This document shows positions 8,147 through 16,215 of a DNA stretch of 64,000 nt, one piece after another. The translations under genes and the position numbers were made by a program. Positions within the stretch are counted from its first letter, which is position 1. Every line of letters starts with the position of its first letter. The notes under the pieces are model-generated. The model saw only the letters and a list, made by a program, of their open reading frames with translations. It had not been told where the DNA came from and made no database searches. This DNA comes from Olsenella sp. KH3B4 (GTDB lineage: Bacteria; Actinomycetota; Coriobacteriia; Coriobacteriales; Atopobiaceae), in assembly GCA_900111695.1 (NCBI GenBank), contig FOHD01000010.1, positions 1 to 64,000 of the forward strand, written 5' to 3'.

Positions 8147-9875
8147 CACGCGCGACAAGAGCGAAAACGAGCTCGAGGGCCCGGTCACCGAGGTCCCCAT
8201 AGACGTGCCCGCCCGCATGGTGCTGGTGCGCTGCCCGCACTGCCGCCACGTGGTGGAGGCAGAGGAGCTCTCGCACAACCTAGACGTGTGCCCGCGCTGT
8301 GGGCACCACATGCGCCTCTCGGCAAGGCGGCGCATCAAGCTTTCCGTGGACGCGGGGAGCTTTGTGGAGTGGGACGCCGAGTTGGCGCCCCGCGACGTGC
8401 TTGACTTCCCCGGCTACCAGGAGAAGCTCTCTGCCGCCGAGGCAGCCTCGCACGAGCGCGAGGCCGTGGTGTGCGGCGAGGCTACCATCGGCGGCGAGCG
8501 CTGCGCACTCTTTGTGATGAACTCGGCCTTCATGATGGGGTCCATGGGAAGCGCCGTGGGCGAGAAGATCACACGCTGCTTCGAGCGGGCCACCAAGGCG
8601 GGACTGCCCGTCGTTGGCTTCACGGTCTCCGGGGGCGCGCGCATGCAGGAGGGCGTGACCTCGCTCATGCAGATGGCCAAGGTCACCAATGCCGTGCGCC
8701 GCCACGGCAATGCCGGCCTGCTCTACATTGCCGTGCTCACCGACCCCACCACCGGCGGCGTCACGGCGAGCTTTGCCATGGAGGCTGACATCTGCCTGGC
8801 GGAGCCCGACGCCCTTGTTGCCTTTGCCGGCCCGCGCGTGGTCGAGCAGACCACGCACAAGCGCCTGCCCGCCGGGTTCCAGAGGGCCGAGTTCCTTCTC
8901 GACCACGGCTTTGTGGACATGGTCGTCAAGCGCGCCGAGCTGCCGTCAACCCTGGCCTACCTGCTCTTTCTTCACGACCGTGCGGCGCTGGCAGACGCTT
9001 CGCACGAGGCGCCGCGCTGCCTGGCGGCGTTTCCGGACGAGCCCCGCTGGCCGGCGCCCCGTCACCCCCAGGCCGCCATCGACGCTTCCTCCGTCACGCC
9101 CTACGACCTTGTGCGCCGCGTGCGCGACACCAACCGCGCGAGCGTTCCCACTGTGGCCGAGCAGGCCTTCTCTGGCTTTGTCGAGCTCCACGGCGACCAC
9201 CTCTTTGGCGAGGACCCCGCCGTTGTGGGAGGCATAGCCCTTCTCGGCAGGCGTCCTGTGACCGTCATCTGCACGGACCGTGGTCGCACCACCAAGGAGC
9301 GCGTGGCCAGAAACTTTGGCTCGCCGGAGCCCGAGGGCTACCGCAAGGCGCTGCGCCTCATGAGGCAGGCCGAGAAGTTCGGCCGGCCCGTGGTGTGTCT
9401 GGTGGACACGTCGGGGGCCTATCCTGGCATGGAGGCCGAGGAGCGCGGCCAGGGCGCCGCCATCGCCGACGACATCATGGCCATGAGCGGGCTGCGCGTG
9501 CCCGAGGTAAGTGTCATCATGGGCGAGGGCGGCTCTGGCGGGGCGATTGCGCTGGCAACGGCCGACCGCGTGCTCATGCTCTCGGATGCCGTGTACTCCG
9601 TGGTGAGCCCCGAGGCCTGTGCCTCCATCCTCTGGAAGACGCCCAAGCGCGCGGGCGAGGCCGCCGAGGCGCTGGGCATCACGGCGCCTACGCTGGAGCG
9701 GCTTGGTATTGTCGACGGGGAGATCGACGCGGCCGGCCTGGGAACGCCCGAGTTTGCCGCCCGCCTTGCCGCCAGGGTTCGCGAGGAGCTTGCCCAGCTC
9801 GAGGGCAAGGACGCCCGGGAGCTTGTCGAGGCGCGCTATGAGAGGTTCCGTCGGATGGGGAGGTTCGACGCATGA
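8139..9875 (+). CDS. accDA: acetyl-CoA carboxylase carboxyltransferase, beta-alpha fusion
   Basis: One 578-residue polypeptide holds both carboxyltransferase subunits. The N-terminal AccD half has the zinc ribbon (Cys32, Cys35, Cys51, Cys54 in RCPHCRH and VCPRCGHH) and the crotonase-like core with FTVSGGARMQEG. The AccA half begins around residue 310 (YDLVRRVRDTNR) and carries FVELHGDHLFGEDP and VIMGEGGSGGAIALA. In most bacteria accD and accA are separate genes. No stop or frameshift lies between the halves, so this is a true fusion. It transfers the carboxyl group from biotin to acetyl-CoA. Confidence 0.95.
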   Translation: MSSTRDKSENELEGPVTEVPIDVPARMVLVRCPHCRHVVEAEELSHNLDVCPRCGHHMRLSARRRIKLSVDAGSFVEWDAELAPRDVLDFPGYQEKLSAAEAASHEREAVVCGEATIGGERCALFVMNSAFMMGSMGSAVGEKITRCFERATKAGLPVVGFTVSGGARMQEGVTSLMQMAKVTNAVRRHGNAGLLYIAVLTDPTTGGVTASFAMEADICLAEPDALVAFAGPRVVEQTTHKRLPAGFQRAEFLLDHGFVDMVVKRAELPSTLAYLLFLHDRAALADASHEAPRCLAAFPDEPRWPAPRHPQAAIDASSVTPYDLVRRVRDTNRASVPTVAEQAFSGFVELHGDHLFGEDPAVVGGIALLGRRPVTVICTDRGRTTKERVARNFGSPEPEGYRKALRLMRQAEKFGRPVVCLVDTSGAYPGMEAEERGQGAAIADDIMAMSGLRVPEVSVIMGEGGSGGAIALATADRVLMLSDAVYSVVSPEACASILWKTPKRAGEAAEALGITAPTLERLGIVDGEIDAAGLGTPEFAARLAARVREELAQLEGKDARELVEARYERFRRMGRFDA

Positions 9876-10744
9876 GTGAGGATACGCCCGTTAGACCCAT
9901 AGGTATCGTGTGCGACAGCTCTGCCCCGCTCAAGCGGGCCGAGGCCGCGGCGGTTGGATGCACGCTCGTCTCGATGCACTACCAGGTGGATGGCGTCCGC
10001 CGCGCTGAGGTTTACGAGGGCGAGAACGACGACTACGACACGCTCTACCGCAATGCCAAGATTCTGGGCACCGAGGCGGTCTTCCAGTCCGCGTGGGCCA
10101 AGGCCTTCCGGCGCCTCCTCGAGGGCGGCTCCGACGTGCTGTGCATCACCATGTCGTCGAGGCTCTCGGGCACGTACCGGAGCGCCAAGGAGGCGCGCTC
10201 ACAGCTTGTTGCCGAGGGGTTCGATGGCGAGAGAATAGCGCTGCTCGACTCGTGGACCACCTCGGGCGGGTTGGACTTTCTCATCCAGCGGGCGCGGCGG
10301 CTCATTGTGGGCGGCGCGACGCTCGAGGAGACTGTCTCGCAGCTCGAGGGCGCCCGCGCGCGCCAGGGGATCGTCTTCACCGTTCCCCGCCTCGACGTGC
10401 TCAAGCGCTCCGGGCGTCTGGGCGCCACACGGCGCGCCGTTGCCGGCAAGCTTGACCGCTACCTCATCATGACGCTTGACCAGGGCGGCATTCGCGACGT
10501 CGACGTGGCGCACGGCACCACGGCCGTGGCGAGGTCGCTGGTGAAGCAGGTGCCCGAGGGCGCGCGCGACGGGCTTCTCATCGTGACGGGATACGGCACC
10601 TCCGAGACCACGGGCGCCGTTGTCGACTGCATTCGGCGCAGGCTTCCGCAGGCGGAGGTCTCGGTGCGCGACGGCGGGCCGGTTGTCTCGCTGCACCTGG
10701 GCGTGGGCTCCGTGAGCCTTGCCTGGGACGTGCCGGGGGAGTAG
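9872..10744 (+). CDS. DegV-family fatty-acid-binding protein (FakB-like)
   Basis: 290 residues in the DegV fold: the N-terminal IGIVCDSSAPL, the central TMSSRLSGTYRSAKEA, and the C-terminal VSLHLGVGSVSLAWD. Known DegV/FakB proteins hold a fatty acid for phosphorylation by the FakA kinase. The start overlaps the accDA stop (ATGA), so it belongs to the fatty-acid operon, which supports a role in using or buffering free fatty acids. No fakA kinase is in the window. The ligand chain type cannot be read. Confidence 0.88.
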   Translation: MSEDTPVRPIGIVCDSSAPLKRAEAAAVGCTLVSMHYQVDGVRRAEVYEGENDDYDTLYRNAKILGTEAVFQSAWAKAFRRLLEGGSDVLCITMSSRLSGTYRSAKEARSQLVAEGFDGERIALLDSWTTSGGLDFLIQRARRLIVGGATLEETVSQLEGARARQGIVFTVPRLDVLKRSGRLGATRRAVAGKLDRYLIMTLDQGGIRDVDVAHGTTAVARSLVKQVPEGARDGLLIVTGYGTSETTGAVVDCIRRRLPQAEVSVRDGGPVVSLHLGVGSVSLAWDVPGE

Positions 10745-10764
10745 GGACGCTCGCGAGCAAAGCC

Positions 10765-10814
10765 GGGCCGGTAACAACGAACGCGCGGGCGCCAGGGGGC
10801 GTGCTTGCCGGCCC
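10765..10814. terminator. possible shared terminator between degV and lysR
   Basis: GGGCCGG at 10765-10771 pairs with CCGGCCC at 10808-10814 across a 36-base loop, between two convergent genes. There is no T-run on either side, so only the location supports a terminator. Confidence 0.3.
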
Positions 10815-10834
10815 CACCCCAGCCCGCGGCGCGG

Positions 10835-11731
10835 CTACCCCAGCTCGCGGATGAGGTACTCCGCAAAGCGTCGCGCCGCCAGCGGCAGCGTGGCAGAGTT
10901 GCGCCAGCCCAGCGTGATGGTGCGCCGCGGCTCCTCGCGGATGGGCCGCACCACCACGCCGGACTCAAAGCCCACGAGCATCATCTCGTAGAGAATCGTG
11001 ACGCCCAGCCCCTGGCGCACCATGGCAAGGATCGAGTAGTCGTCCGTGACCTCGTAGCACACGCGTGGCGAGAGACCCTCCTGCTCAAACGCGTGGAGCG
11101 TCACTGACTCGCGGCCCTCGTCCAGGAGGATGAACGGCTGTGTGGCGAGGTCGGCAAGCGTGAGCTCGTCCTTCTCGGCAAGCGGGTTTTCGGGAGGCAC
11201 CACGGCCATCATGCGGTCGGGGCCAAACGAGTGGGACTCCAGACCCGCGGACTCGGCGTCCGCAAGGTTGGTGAAGCCCAGGTCGCACTCCCCATTGCGC
11301 ACCCACTCCGCAATCGAGGTGTACTCGCTCTGGCGCAGGTTGAAGCGGACGGAGGGGTACAGGCGCCTGAAGTCGAGCATGGGGCGGGGGAGAAGGTTCC
11401 TGCTCACGCTGGTGAAGGTGCCAATCGTGATGGAGGCGCGCCCCAGGCCCTGGACCTCGCGCTGCTTCTCGGCAAGCGCCCGCTCGTCGCGAGCAACCGC
11501 CTGCAGGTAGGGCATGAACTGCTGCCCGTCCTTGGTGAGGGTGACGCCGTCGCGGCTGCGCTCCACAAGCGTGCACCCAAGCTCGCGCTCCAGGGCCTTG
11601 ACCGTCTGCGAGACGGCGCTCTGCGTGTAGCCAATGCGGTTGGCGACCTTGGTGAAGCTGCCCTCCTCGACAACGTCGACAAAGACTGAGTAGCGAGAGT
11701 AGCGTGCCTGTGCGTCCGGCTGCTGAGGCAT
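10835..11731 (-). CDS. LysR-family transcriptional regulator
   Basis: 298 residues. The N-terminal winged helix reads FVDVVEEGSFTKVAN then YTQSAVSQTVKALERELG, standard for LysR. The C-terminal periplasmic-binding-like effector domain follows. It is transcribed away from azlC, with a shared 150-base AT-rich intergenic region, so it is the likely regulator of azlCD. The effector is probably an amino acid or related metabolite, by analogy. Confidence 0.92.
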   Translation of the reverse strand: MPQQPDAQARYSRYSVFVDVVEEGSFTKVANRIGYTQSAVSQTVKALERELGCTLVERSRDGVTLTKDGQQFMPYLQAVARDERALAEKQREVQGLGRASITIGTFTSVSRNLLPRPMLDFRRLYPSVRFNLRQSEYTSIAEWVRNGECDLGFTNLADAESAGLESHSFGPDRMMAVVPPENPLAEKDELTLADLATQPFILLDEGRESVTLHAFEQEGLSPRVCYEVTDDYSILAMVRQGLGVTILYEMMLVGFESGVVVRPIREEPRRTITLGWRNSATLPLAARRFAEYLIRELG

Positions 11732-11769
11732 GTGCGGCCCTTTCTTCAGTTGCTTCCTCGGGTTTCTGG

Positions 11770-11816
11770 CTATTAGTATAGCTACTCAACTAATTAGAAT
11801 CATTCGTTTTACTAAT
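11770..11816. promoter_or_regulatory. candidate LysR-binding region for lysR/azlC
   Basis: This stretch is far more AT-rich than its surroundings. It contains the interrupted palindrome CTAT-N4-ATAG (11770-11781) and an inverted pair ATTAGTA (11772-11778) and TACTAAT (11810-11816). LysR sites are usually interrupted dyads of this sort between divergent genes. Binding is inferred. Confidence 0.45.
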
Positions 11817-11881
11817 AACTAAATCTGTTGCTTAATGTGCTCAGAACGCTTTGAGCGGAGAAGTTCGAGCAGGTTTGGCGG

Positions 11882-12760
11882 GTGATTCTTGTGGAGTTTG
11901 CAGAGACGAGAAACGCGTTTGCCACGGGCGCGCTTGCGAGTGGCGAGCGTCGGGCTCACCGTGGGGCGGGGCTTCTCGCCCGCCATGGCGAGGCGCTGCG
12001 CGAGGGTGTTCGCGACGGCGTCCCCATTGCCCTGGGATACCTGGCCGTCTCGTTCTCGCTAGGAATCGCCGCCCGCAAGGTGGGGCTCGATGCGGTTCAG
12101 GGCTTCTTTGCGAGTCTCTTCAACAACGCGTCGGCAGGGGAGTACGCCGGCTTTGCCGTGATTGGCGCAGGCGGGTCGCTCCTCGAGATGGCCGTGGTGA
12201 TGCTTGTAGCTAATGCGCGCTATCTGCTTATGAGCTGCTCGATGGCACAGCGCTTCTCGCCCAAGACGCCGCTCATCCATCGCGTGCTTGTGGGTTTTGA
12301 CCTCACCGACGAGCTCTTTGGCATCGCGATTGCGCGGCCGGGCGTGGCCGACCCGTACTACAGCTATGGCGCCATGGTGGTGGCGCTTCCCGGATGGGCG
12401 TTTGGCGGCATGGCGGGCGTGATTGCCGGCAGCGTGCTGCCCGAGCGCATCGCGAGTGCGCTTTCCGTTGCGCTCTTTGGGATGTTCCTTGCCATCATCA
12501 TTCCGCCGGCGCGCAAGAGTCGCGTGATTGCGGGACTGGTGCTGGCCGGCTTTGCTACCAGCGCTTTGTTTGCCTGGGCACCGCTGCTCCCGGGAGTCTC
12601 CGAGGGCACGCGCACCATCATCCTCACCGTGGCGCTCTCGGCGCTTGCGGCGGCGCTCTTCCCGGTGGACGAGCGGGACGGCGGCAGCGAGAACGCGGGC
12701 GCCGCGGACCCCGCGATTGCGGTTCCTGCTCCAGAGGGGGATGCCTGCCGTGCGGCCTAG
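11882..12760 (+). CDS. azlC: AzlC-family branched-chain amino-acid exporter, large subunit
   Basis: Integral membrane protein with several hydrophobic helices after a long polar N-terminus. The AzlC hallmark GVPIALGYLAVSFSLGI starts near residue 42. ANARYLLMSCSMAQRF and LTDELFGIA are also family signatures. The family exports azaleucine and branched-chain amino acids together with AzlD. The GTG at 11882 gives 292 residues with about 40 residues before the conserved core, longer than usual, so the true start may be further in. The gene overlaps azlD by 20 bases. Confidence 0.88.
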   Translation: MILVEFAETRNAFATGALASGERRAHRGAGLLARHGEALREGVRDGVPIALGYLAVSFSLGIAARKVGLDAVQGFFASLFNNASAGEYAGFAVIGAGGSLLEMAVVMLVANARYLLMSCSMAQRFSPKTPLIHRVLVGFDLTDELFGIAIARPGVADPYYSYGAMVVALPGWAFGGMAGVIAGSVLPERIASALSVALFGMFLAIIIPPARKSRVIAGLVLAGFATSALFAWAPLLPGVSEGTRTIILTVALSALAAALFPVDERDGGSENAGAADPAIAVPAPEGDACRAA

Positions 12761-13058
12761 CATCGTTGCCTACCTTGTGGTGATGTCGGCGGTCACGCTG
12801 GGGACCAGGATCTTGCCGCTCACGCTCATCCGGCGGCCGATCTCCAACCGGTTCCTGCGGTCGTTTCTCTACTACGTGCCGTACGTGACGCTTGCCGTAA
12901 TGACCTTCCCGGCGATCCTCTCTGCGACGGATTCACCGCTTGCCGGTGCGGCGGCGCTGGTCGTAGGCGTTGTGGCCGCGTGGTTTGGGGCGAGCCTCCC
13001 GCACGTTGCGGCTGGATGCTGCGGCGTGGTGTTTGCGCTGGAACTGCTGCTCGCGTAG
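12741..13058 (+). CDS. azlD: AzlD-family small exporter subunit
   Basis: 105 residues with about four hydrophobic helices. TLGTRILPLTLIRRPISN followed by FLYYVPYVTLAVMTFP matches AzlD. ATG 12741 has CAGAGGGGG immediately upstream. The 20-base overlap with azlC in another frame is the usual arrangement for this two-part exporter. Confidence 0.88.
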   Translation: MPAVRPSIVAYLVVMSAVTLGTRILPLTLIRRPISNRFLRSFLYYVPYVTLAVMTFPAILSATDSPLAGAAALVVGVVAAWFGASLPHVAAGCCGVVFALELLLA

Positions 13059-13402
13059 GGGGCGCGTCCGGGGTTTGGTCCAGGCGACGGCCCCGCCGGT
13101 GCTGGCCCGCTGGCCCGCCGGCGGTCCCAGCTGCCCGCTGTTGCTGCTGAGAACAAATTCGACATTTTCCCGCCCTCGCCGGCTGATTTCTGTCGAAATT
13201 GTTCTCGTTAGCACCAGCCGCCCGGCCCGGCTGGCCCGCCCGGCTTCACTGCCCACCTGCCCGGCTCCCAACCTCGAGCACATGTGGCCGTTTTGCTCAG
13301 CCGACAGCCAACGCCGCGCTAACCCGCGCAATCCCCCATACTAGGGGACTTGCAAACAAGAAAACCAAGGGCGGCCTCAAGGCTCGAAGGGCTGGTAGTA
13401 CC
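13059..13402 (+). other. gene-free stretch between azlD and the MFS gene
   Basis: About 340 bases without a credible gene. The first half is extremely GC-rich with runs of GCCCGCTGGCCCGC type. An imperfect long inverted repeat sits at 13149-13206 (separate entry). A weak -10-like CATACT precedes the MFS start near 13337. Open frames here are shadows without family features. Confidence 0.5.
13149..13206. repeat. long interrupted inverted repeat A
   Basis: Left arm GAGAACAAATTCGACA (13149-13164) and right arm TGTCGAAATTGTTCTC (13191-13206) are reverse complements except at one central position, with a 26-base GC-rich spacer. It is intergenic, upstream of the MFS transporter. A similar element lies downstream of that gene. 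Confidence 0.75.
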
Positions 13403-14614
13403 GTGGGTTCACGCAGCAAGGCGCAGGAGACAACCGACAAGATCACACGTGGCCAATGGCTTGCGCTTGCCGGCCTGGCGGTTTCTGCTTTTATCTTCAA
13501 CACCTCCGAGTTCATCCCCATTGGCCTTCTCAGTGACATCGGACAGACCTTCTCGCTCACCGAGGCGCAGACGGGCATCATGATTTCTGTCTACGCGTGG
13601 GGCGTCATGGTTCTCTCGCTGCCGCTCATGGTCTTTGCGTCGCGCTTTGACTTTCGCCGACTGCTGCTGGGACTTATCGCCATCTTTACAACGGGTCAGT
13701 TCCTCTCGGCCATTGCACCCACCTACCTGCTGCTCGTTTGCTCGAGGCTCGTGGTTGCCACGGCGCATGCGGTCTTTTGGTCTGTCGTCATGGTTGTCGC
13801 TGCGCGCGTGGTGAGCCCGCGCCACTCCTCGACGGCGATGGGCATCGTGGCCACGGGAAGCTCCATCGCGCAGATCTTTGGCATGCCCATGGGACGCGCC
13901 ATTGGGCTCATGGTTGGGTGGCGCATGACCTTCGTTGTGGTGGGGGTTGTGGCGCTTGTGACCCTGGTGTATCTCGCCGTGGTCTTCCCGCCGATGAGCG
14001 CGGGCGAGAAGTTCACGCTGGACAAACTTCCGGAGCTCTTCCGTAACGGCCCGCTGGTCGCGCTGTACGTGGCGATTGTGTTCATCGCCACTGGCCAGTA
14101 CGTTGCCTACAGCTACGTAGAGCCGTTCCTCGCGCAGACGGTTGCGCTGGGTGCCTCCGAGGTTACCGCGGCGCTCGTGGTCATTGGCTGCGCGGGCCTT
14201 CTAGGGAGCTATCTCTTCTCGCGCTTTTATGACGGCCACAAGAAGGGATTCATTGCCGCAACGCTGGTGGGGGAGACGCTCGCGCTGCTGGCGCTTCTGC
14301 CTGCGGCCTCGAGCCTGGGTGTTACCGTGGCCGTGCTGGTGGTGTGGGGTGCCGCCGAGATGGGCTTCTGCGTTGCGTTCCAATCGATTCTCATCCACAT
14401 TACCGAGAAGGACCAGGCGTCGGTGGCGATGTCAATCTACTCTGGGCTCTTCAACCTCGGAATTGGCGCGGGGTCGGCCATTGGTGGCGTCACGGTCACG
14501 CAGCTTGGCGTGGGTGCCGTTGGCCTTGTGGGCGGCGCGTTTGCGGCCGTGGGGACCGTGGTCACAGTTGGCGTGATGTTTGCGCTCATGCGGCGTGCGG
14601 GCCTGCGCGCGTAG
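13403..14614 (+). CDS. MFS efflux transporter, SotB/AraJ-like
   Basis: 403 residues with about 12 membrane helices. NTSEFIPIGLLSDIGQTF near the start and RLVVATAHAVFWSVV in helix 4 are typical of the drug/sugar:H+ antiporter group that contains SotB. Known relatives export arabinose, IPTG or drugs. GTG 13403 (MGSRSKAQETTDK) is chosen because it leaves a short polar tail before helix 1; the open frame upstream is low-complexity GC-rich sequence. The gene stands alone between two long inverted repeats. Confidence 0.85.
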   Translation: MGSRSKAQETTDKITRGQWLALAGLAVSAFIFNTSEFIPIGLLSDIGQTFSLTEAQTGIMISVYAWGVMVLSLPLMVFASRFDFRRLLLGLIAIFTTGQFLSAIAPTYLLLVCSRLVVATAHAVFWSVVMVVAARVVSPRHSSTAMGIVATGSSIAQIFGMPMGRAIGLMVGWRMTFVVVGVVALVTLVYLAVVFPPMSAGEKFTLDKLPELFRNGPLVALYVAIVFIATGQYVAYSYVEPFLAQTVALGASEVTAALVVIGCAGLLGSYLFSRFYDGHKKGFIAATLVGETLALLALLPAASSLGVTVAVLVVWGAAEMGFCVAFQSILIHITEKDQASVAMSIYSGLFNLGIGAGSAIGGVTVTQLGVGAVGLVGGAFAAVGTVVTVGVMFALMRRAGLRA

Positions 14615-14665
14615 GCGATGCGTGCGTGGTGGCACTTGCTGCGCCGTTTGGCGACGTACTTCTCG

Positions 14666-14747
14666 GCGGAATTACGCACGGTTGAAGGCGAGAACGACAA
14701 AAGCCCAGCAATCCACAAACCTTAATCGCAGTCGTGCGTAATTCGGC
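14666..14747. repeat. long interrupted inverted repeat B
   Basis: GCGGAATTACGCACG (14666-14680) pairs with CGTGCGTAATTCGGC (14733-14747), 14 of 15 bases, with a 52-base spacer. Similarity continues outward for about 8 more bases with gaps (CTTCTCG against CGAGAG). It lies just after the MFS gene. It could act as a terminator, but no T-run follows. Confidence 0.7.
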
Positions 14748-14775
14748 TACGAGAGGAGCGCCGGCCTAGCAAGGC

Positions 14776-15292
14776 TCAGCGATGCTCTCTCCACTCGCTC
14801 TCCAGGATTGACATCAGGATGTCGTCGCCGTAGCTGCCAGTCGCTGAGTCAATGACGGCGTCCCTCAATGCGCCTTCACGAACGAACCCCGCTTTCTCAT
14901 ACGCACGATTTGCGCGAGGATTGAAGCTGAAGACGTCAAGGGAAAGCTGGTGTAGGCCAATCTCGCTGAAGGCAAACCGCGGTCTGCTCGATTGCCCACG
15001 AACCGATTCCGCATCCAAGTGAACCTGGGTAAAATATCGCGATACGGAAATTGGCGGAGCGGAGCTTGGAATCGATTTCGTTGATGACGGATTCGCCGAT
15101 GATGCGGGACGTGGGGTCAAAAAGCAGAAAGTCACGTCTGGTTTCGTCGTCGATGTTGGCGAGAAAGAACGAGACAACCTCGTCGCAATCGTAGTGCAGA
15201 GCGCTACCCGTAAGTCGAGCAACTTCGGAATCGACCTAGTCGAAGAGCCGTGCGTAGTTTTGCGCATCATCGGGTAGGGAAGGACGCAGGAG
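14776..15292 (-). pseudogene. GNAT (RimJ/RimL-like) acetyltransferase, frameshifted and stopped
   Basis: The C-terminal third is clear GNAT sequence (LDVFSFNPRANRAYEKAGF). Family sequence continues upstream in another frame as FLANIDDETRRDFLLFDP and IIGESVINEID. The switch between frames falls near 14975, consistent with a single-base indel. Further upstream an in-frame TAG (about 15239) interrupts NYARLFD-VDSEVARLTG, and no start codon is evident before LRPSLPDDAQ. An intact relative would be a protein N-acetyltransferase. At least two lesions make this a dead gene. Confidence 0.85.
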
Positions 15293-15456
15293 TTAGCCGT
15301 AGTCGTTGCGACAAATCATCTTGTGGCCTCTCGAAGTTACCGAAGTGCAGTCGCGTGGCGCATTGAAAACAAAGACCCGCCAGTTGAGCTTCTGCGAGAG
15401 GCCGGCGGGTTTACTGGAGACAAGTGTAAATGACTGGCGGAGAGACCTACCAACAG

Positions 15457-15489
15457 AAAAGGCCGCACGGGAAAATACCCCGTGCGGCC
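15457..15489 (-). terminator. terminator of tRNA-Pro
   Basis: GGCCGCACGGG (15461-15471) pairs perfectly with CCCGTGCGGCC (15479-15489) over a 7-base loop. On the minus strand TTTTCTG follows. A second hairpin further on (ACCCGCC 15375-15381 with GGCGGGT 15404-15410) may act as a backup terminator. Confidence 0.8.
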
Positions 15490-15499
15490 TGCTCATTAT

Positions 15500-15576
<77 letters not shown>

Positions 15577-16005
15577 TTTGTGCGAACCACCGTCCGCGCA
15601 AGTAAGAACTTTAACACGGAGTCGTCGAGGCTTCAACCACAAATTTCGGAAACAAGGATTTGTTCGGAGACTCTGAAGAATCTGCTAGGTCCAATGAGCA
15701 TCCCTTTGGGATTGACGAGAAGAACCAACTTAAGGGTTGGCCTTGTTCTACAGAGTTCAACAAGATGAGCACGCGGGACATCCCCCGTATGGAGAAAGAA
15801 CGGTCGGACGTCACGGCCGCGTAGGCGGTTCCGTGGCACAGACTCAAGTCTGCGCCATCGGGGCCGCATCCCTGGCCATCTTGTCCGAGCCCTTCGCCCC
15901 GACCATCCTGGCCACCGTAGGTGTACGGGATGGGCTAGAAGCCTGCAAGCCCTCTGCTAGAATGGACTGCACTTGTACTGCATGCGGCATTCGAGGAGAG
16001 CCCCT
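15577..16005 (+). other. gene-free stretch between tRNA-Pro and the defence island
   Basis: About 430 bases with no credible gene on either strand. On the minus strand TTGAAG (15631-15636) and TTAAAG (15609-15614), 16 bases apart, form a likely promoter for tRNA-Pro. On the plus strand TAGAAT (15958-15963) is a possible -10 for the island operon; no good -35 was seen. GAGGAGAG (15993-16000) is the ribosome-binding site of the first island gene. Confidence 0.5.
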
Positions 16006-16215
16006 ATGAAGTACTCAGAGCTCGTCGACTCCGGCGCCACCCCCACCGAGATTCAGGCGTTCCTCGTGGGCTCGGAGAACGTCCCGGTCACCATGCGGAT
16101 CCCGCGGAACCTGCGCGACGCGGCGAAGGAGGCGGCGGAGCTGAAGGGCATGAGCCTTACAACGTACGTGAAGGTGTGCCTCATAGAGAGGCTCTCGGAG
16201 GGAAGCAAAGAATGA
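16006..16215 (+). CDS. small ribbon-helix-helix-like protein
   Basis: 69 residues. VTMRIPRNLRDAAKEAAELK followed by GMSLTTYVKVCLIERL fits a ribbon-helix-helix DNA-binding unit: a short beta strand, then two helices. ATG 16006 has GAGGAGAG upstream. It overlaps the helicase gene by ATGA, so it is the first gene of the operon and a natural autoregulator or antitoxin-like partner. The function is not established; the fold is called from pattern only. Confidence 0.65.
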   Translation: MKYSELVDSGATPTEIQAFLVGSENVPVTMRIPRNLRDAAKEAAELKGMSLTTYVKVCLIERLSEGSKE

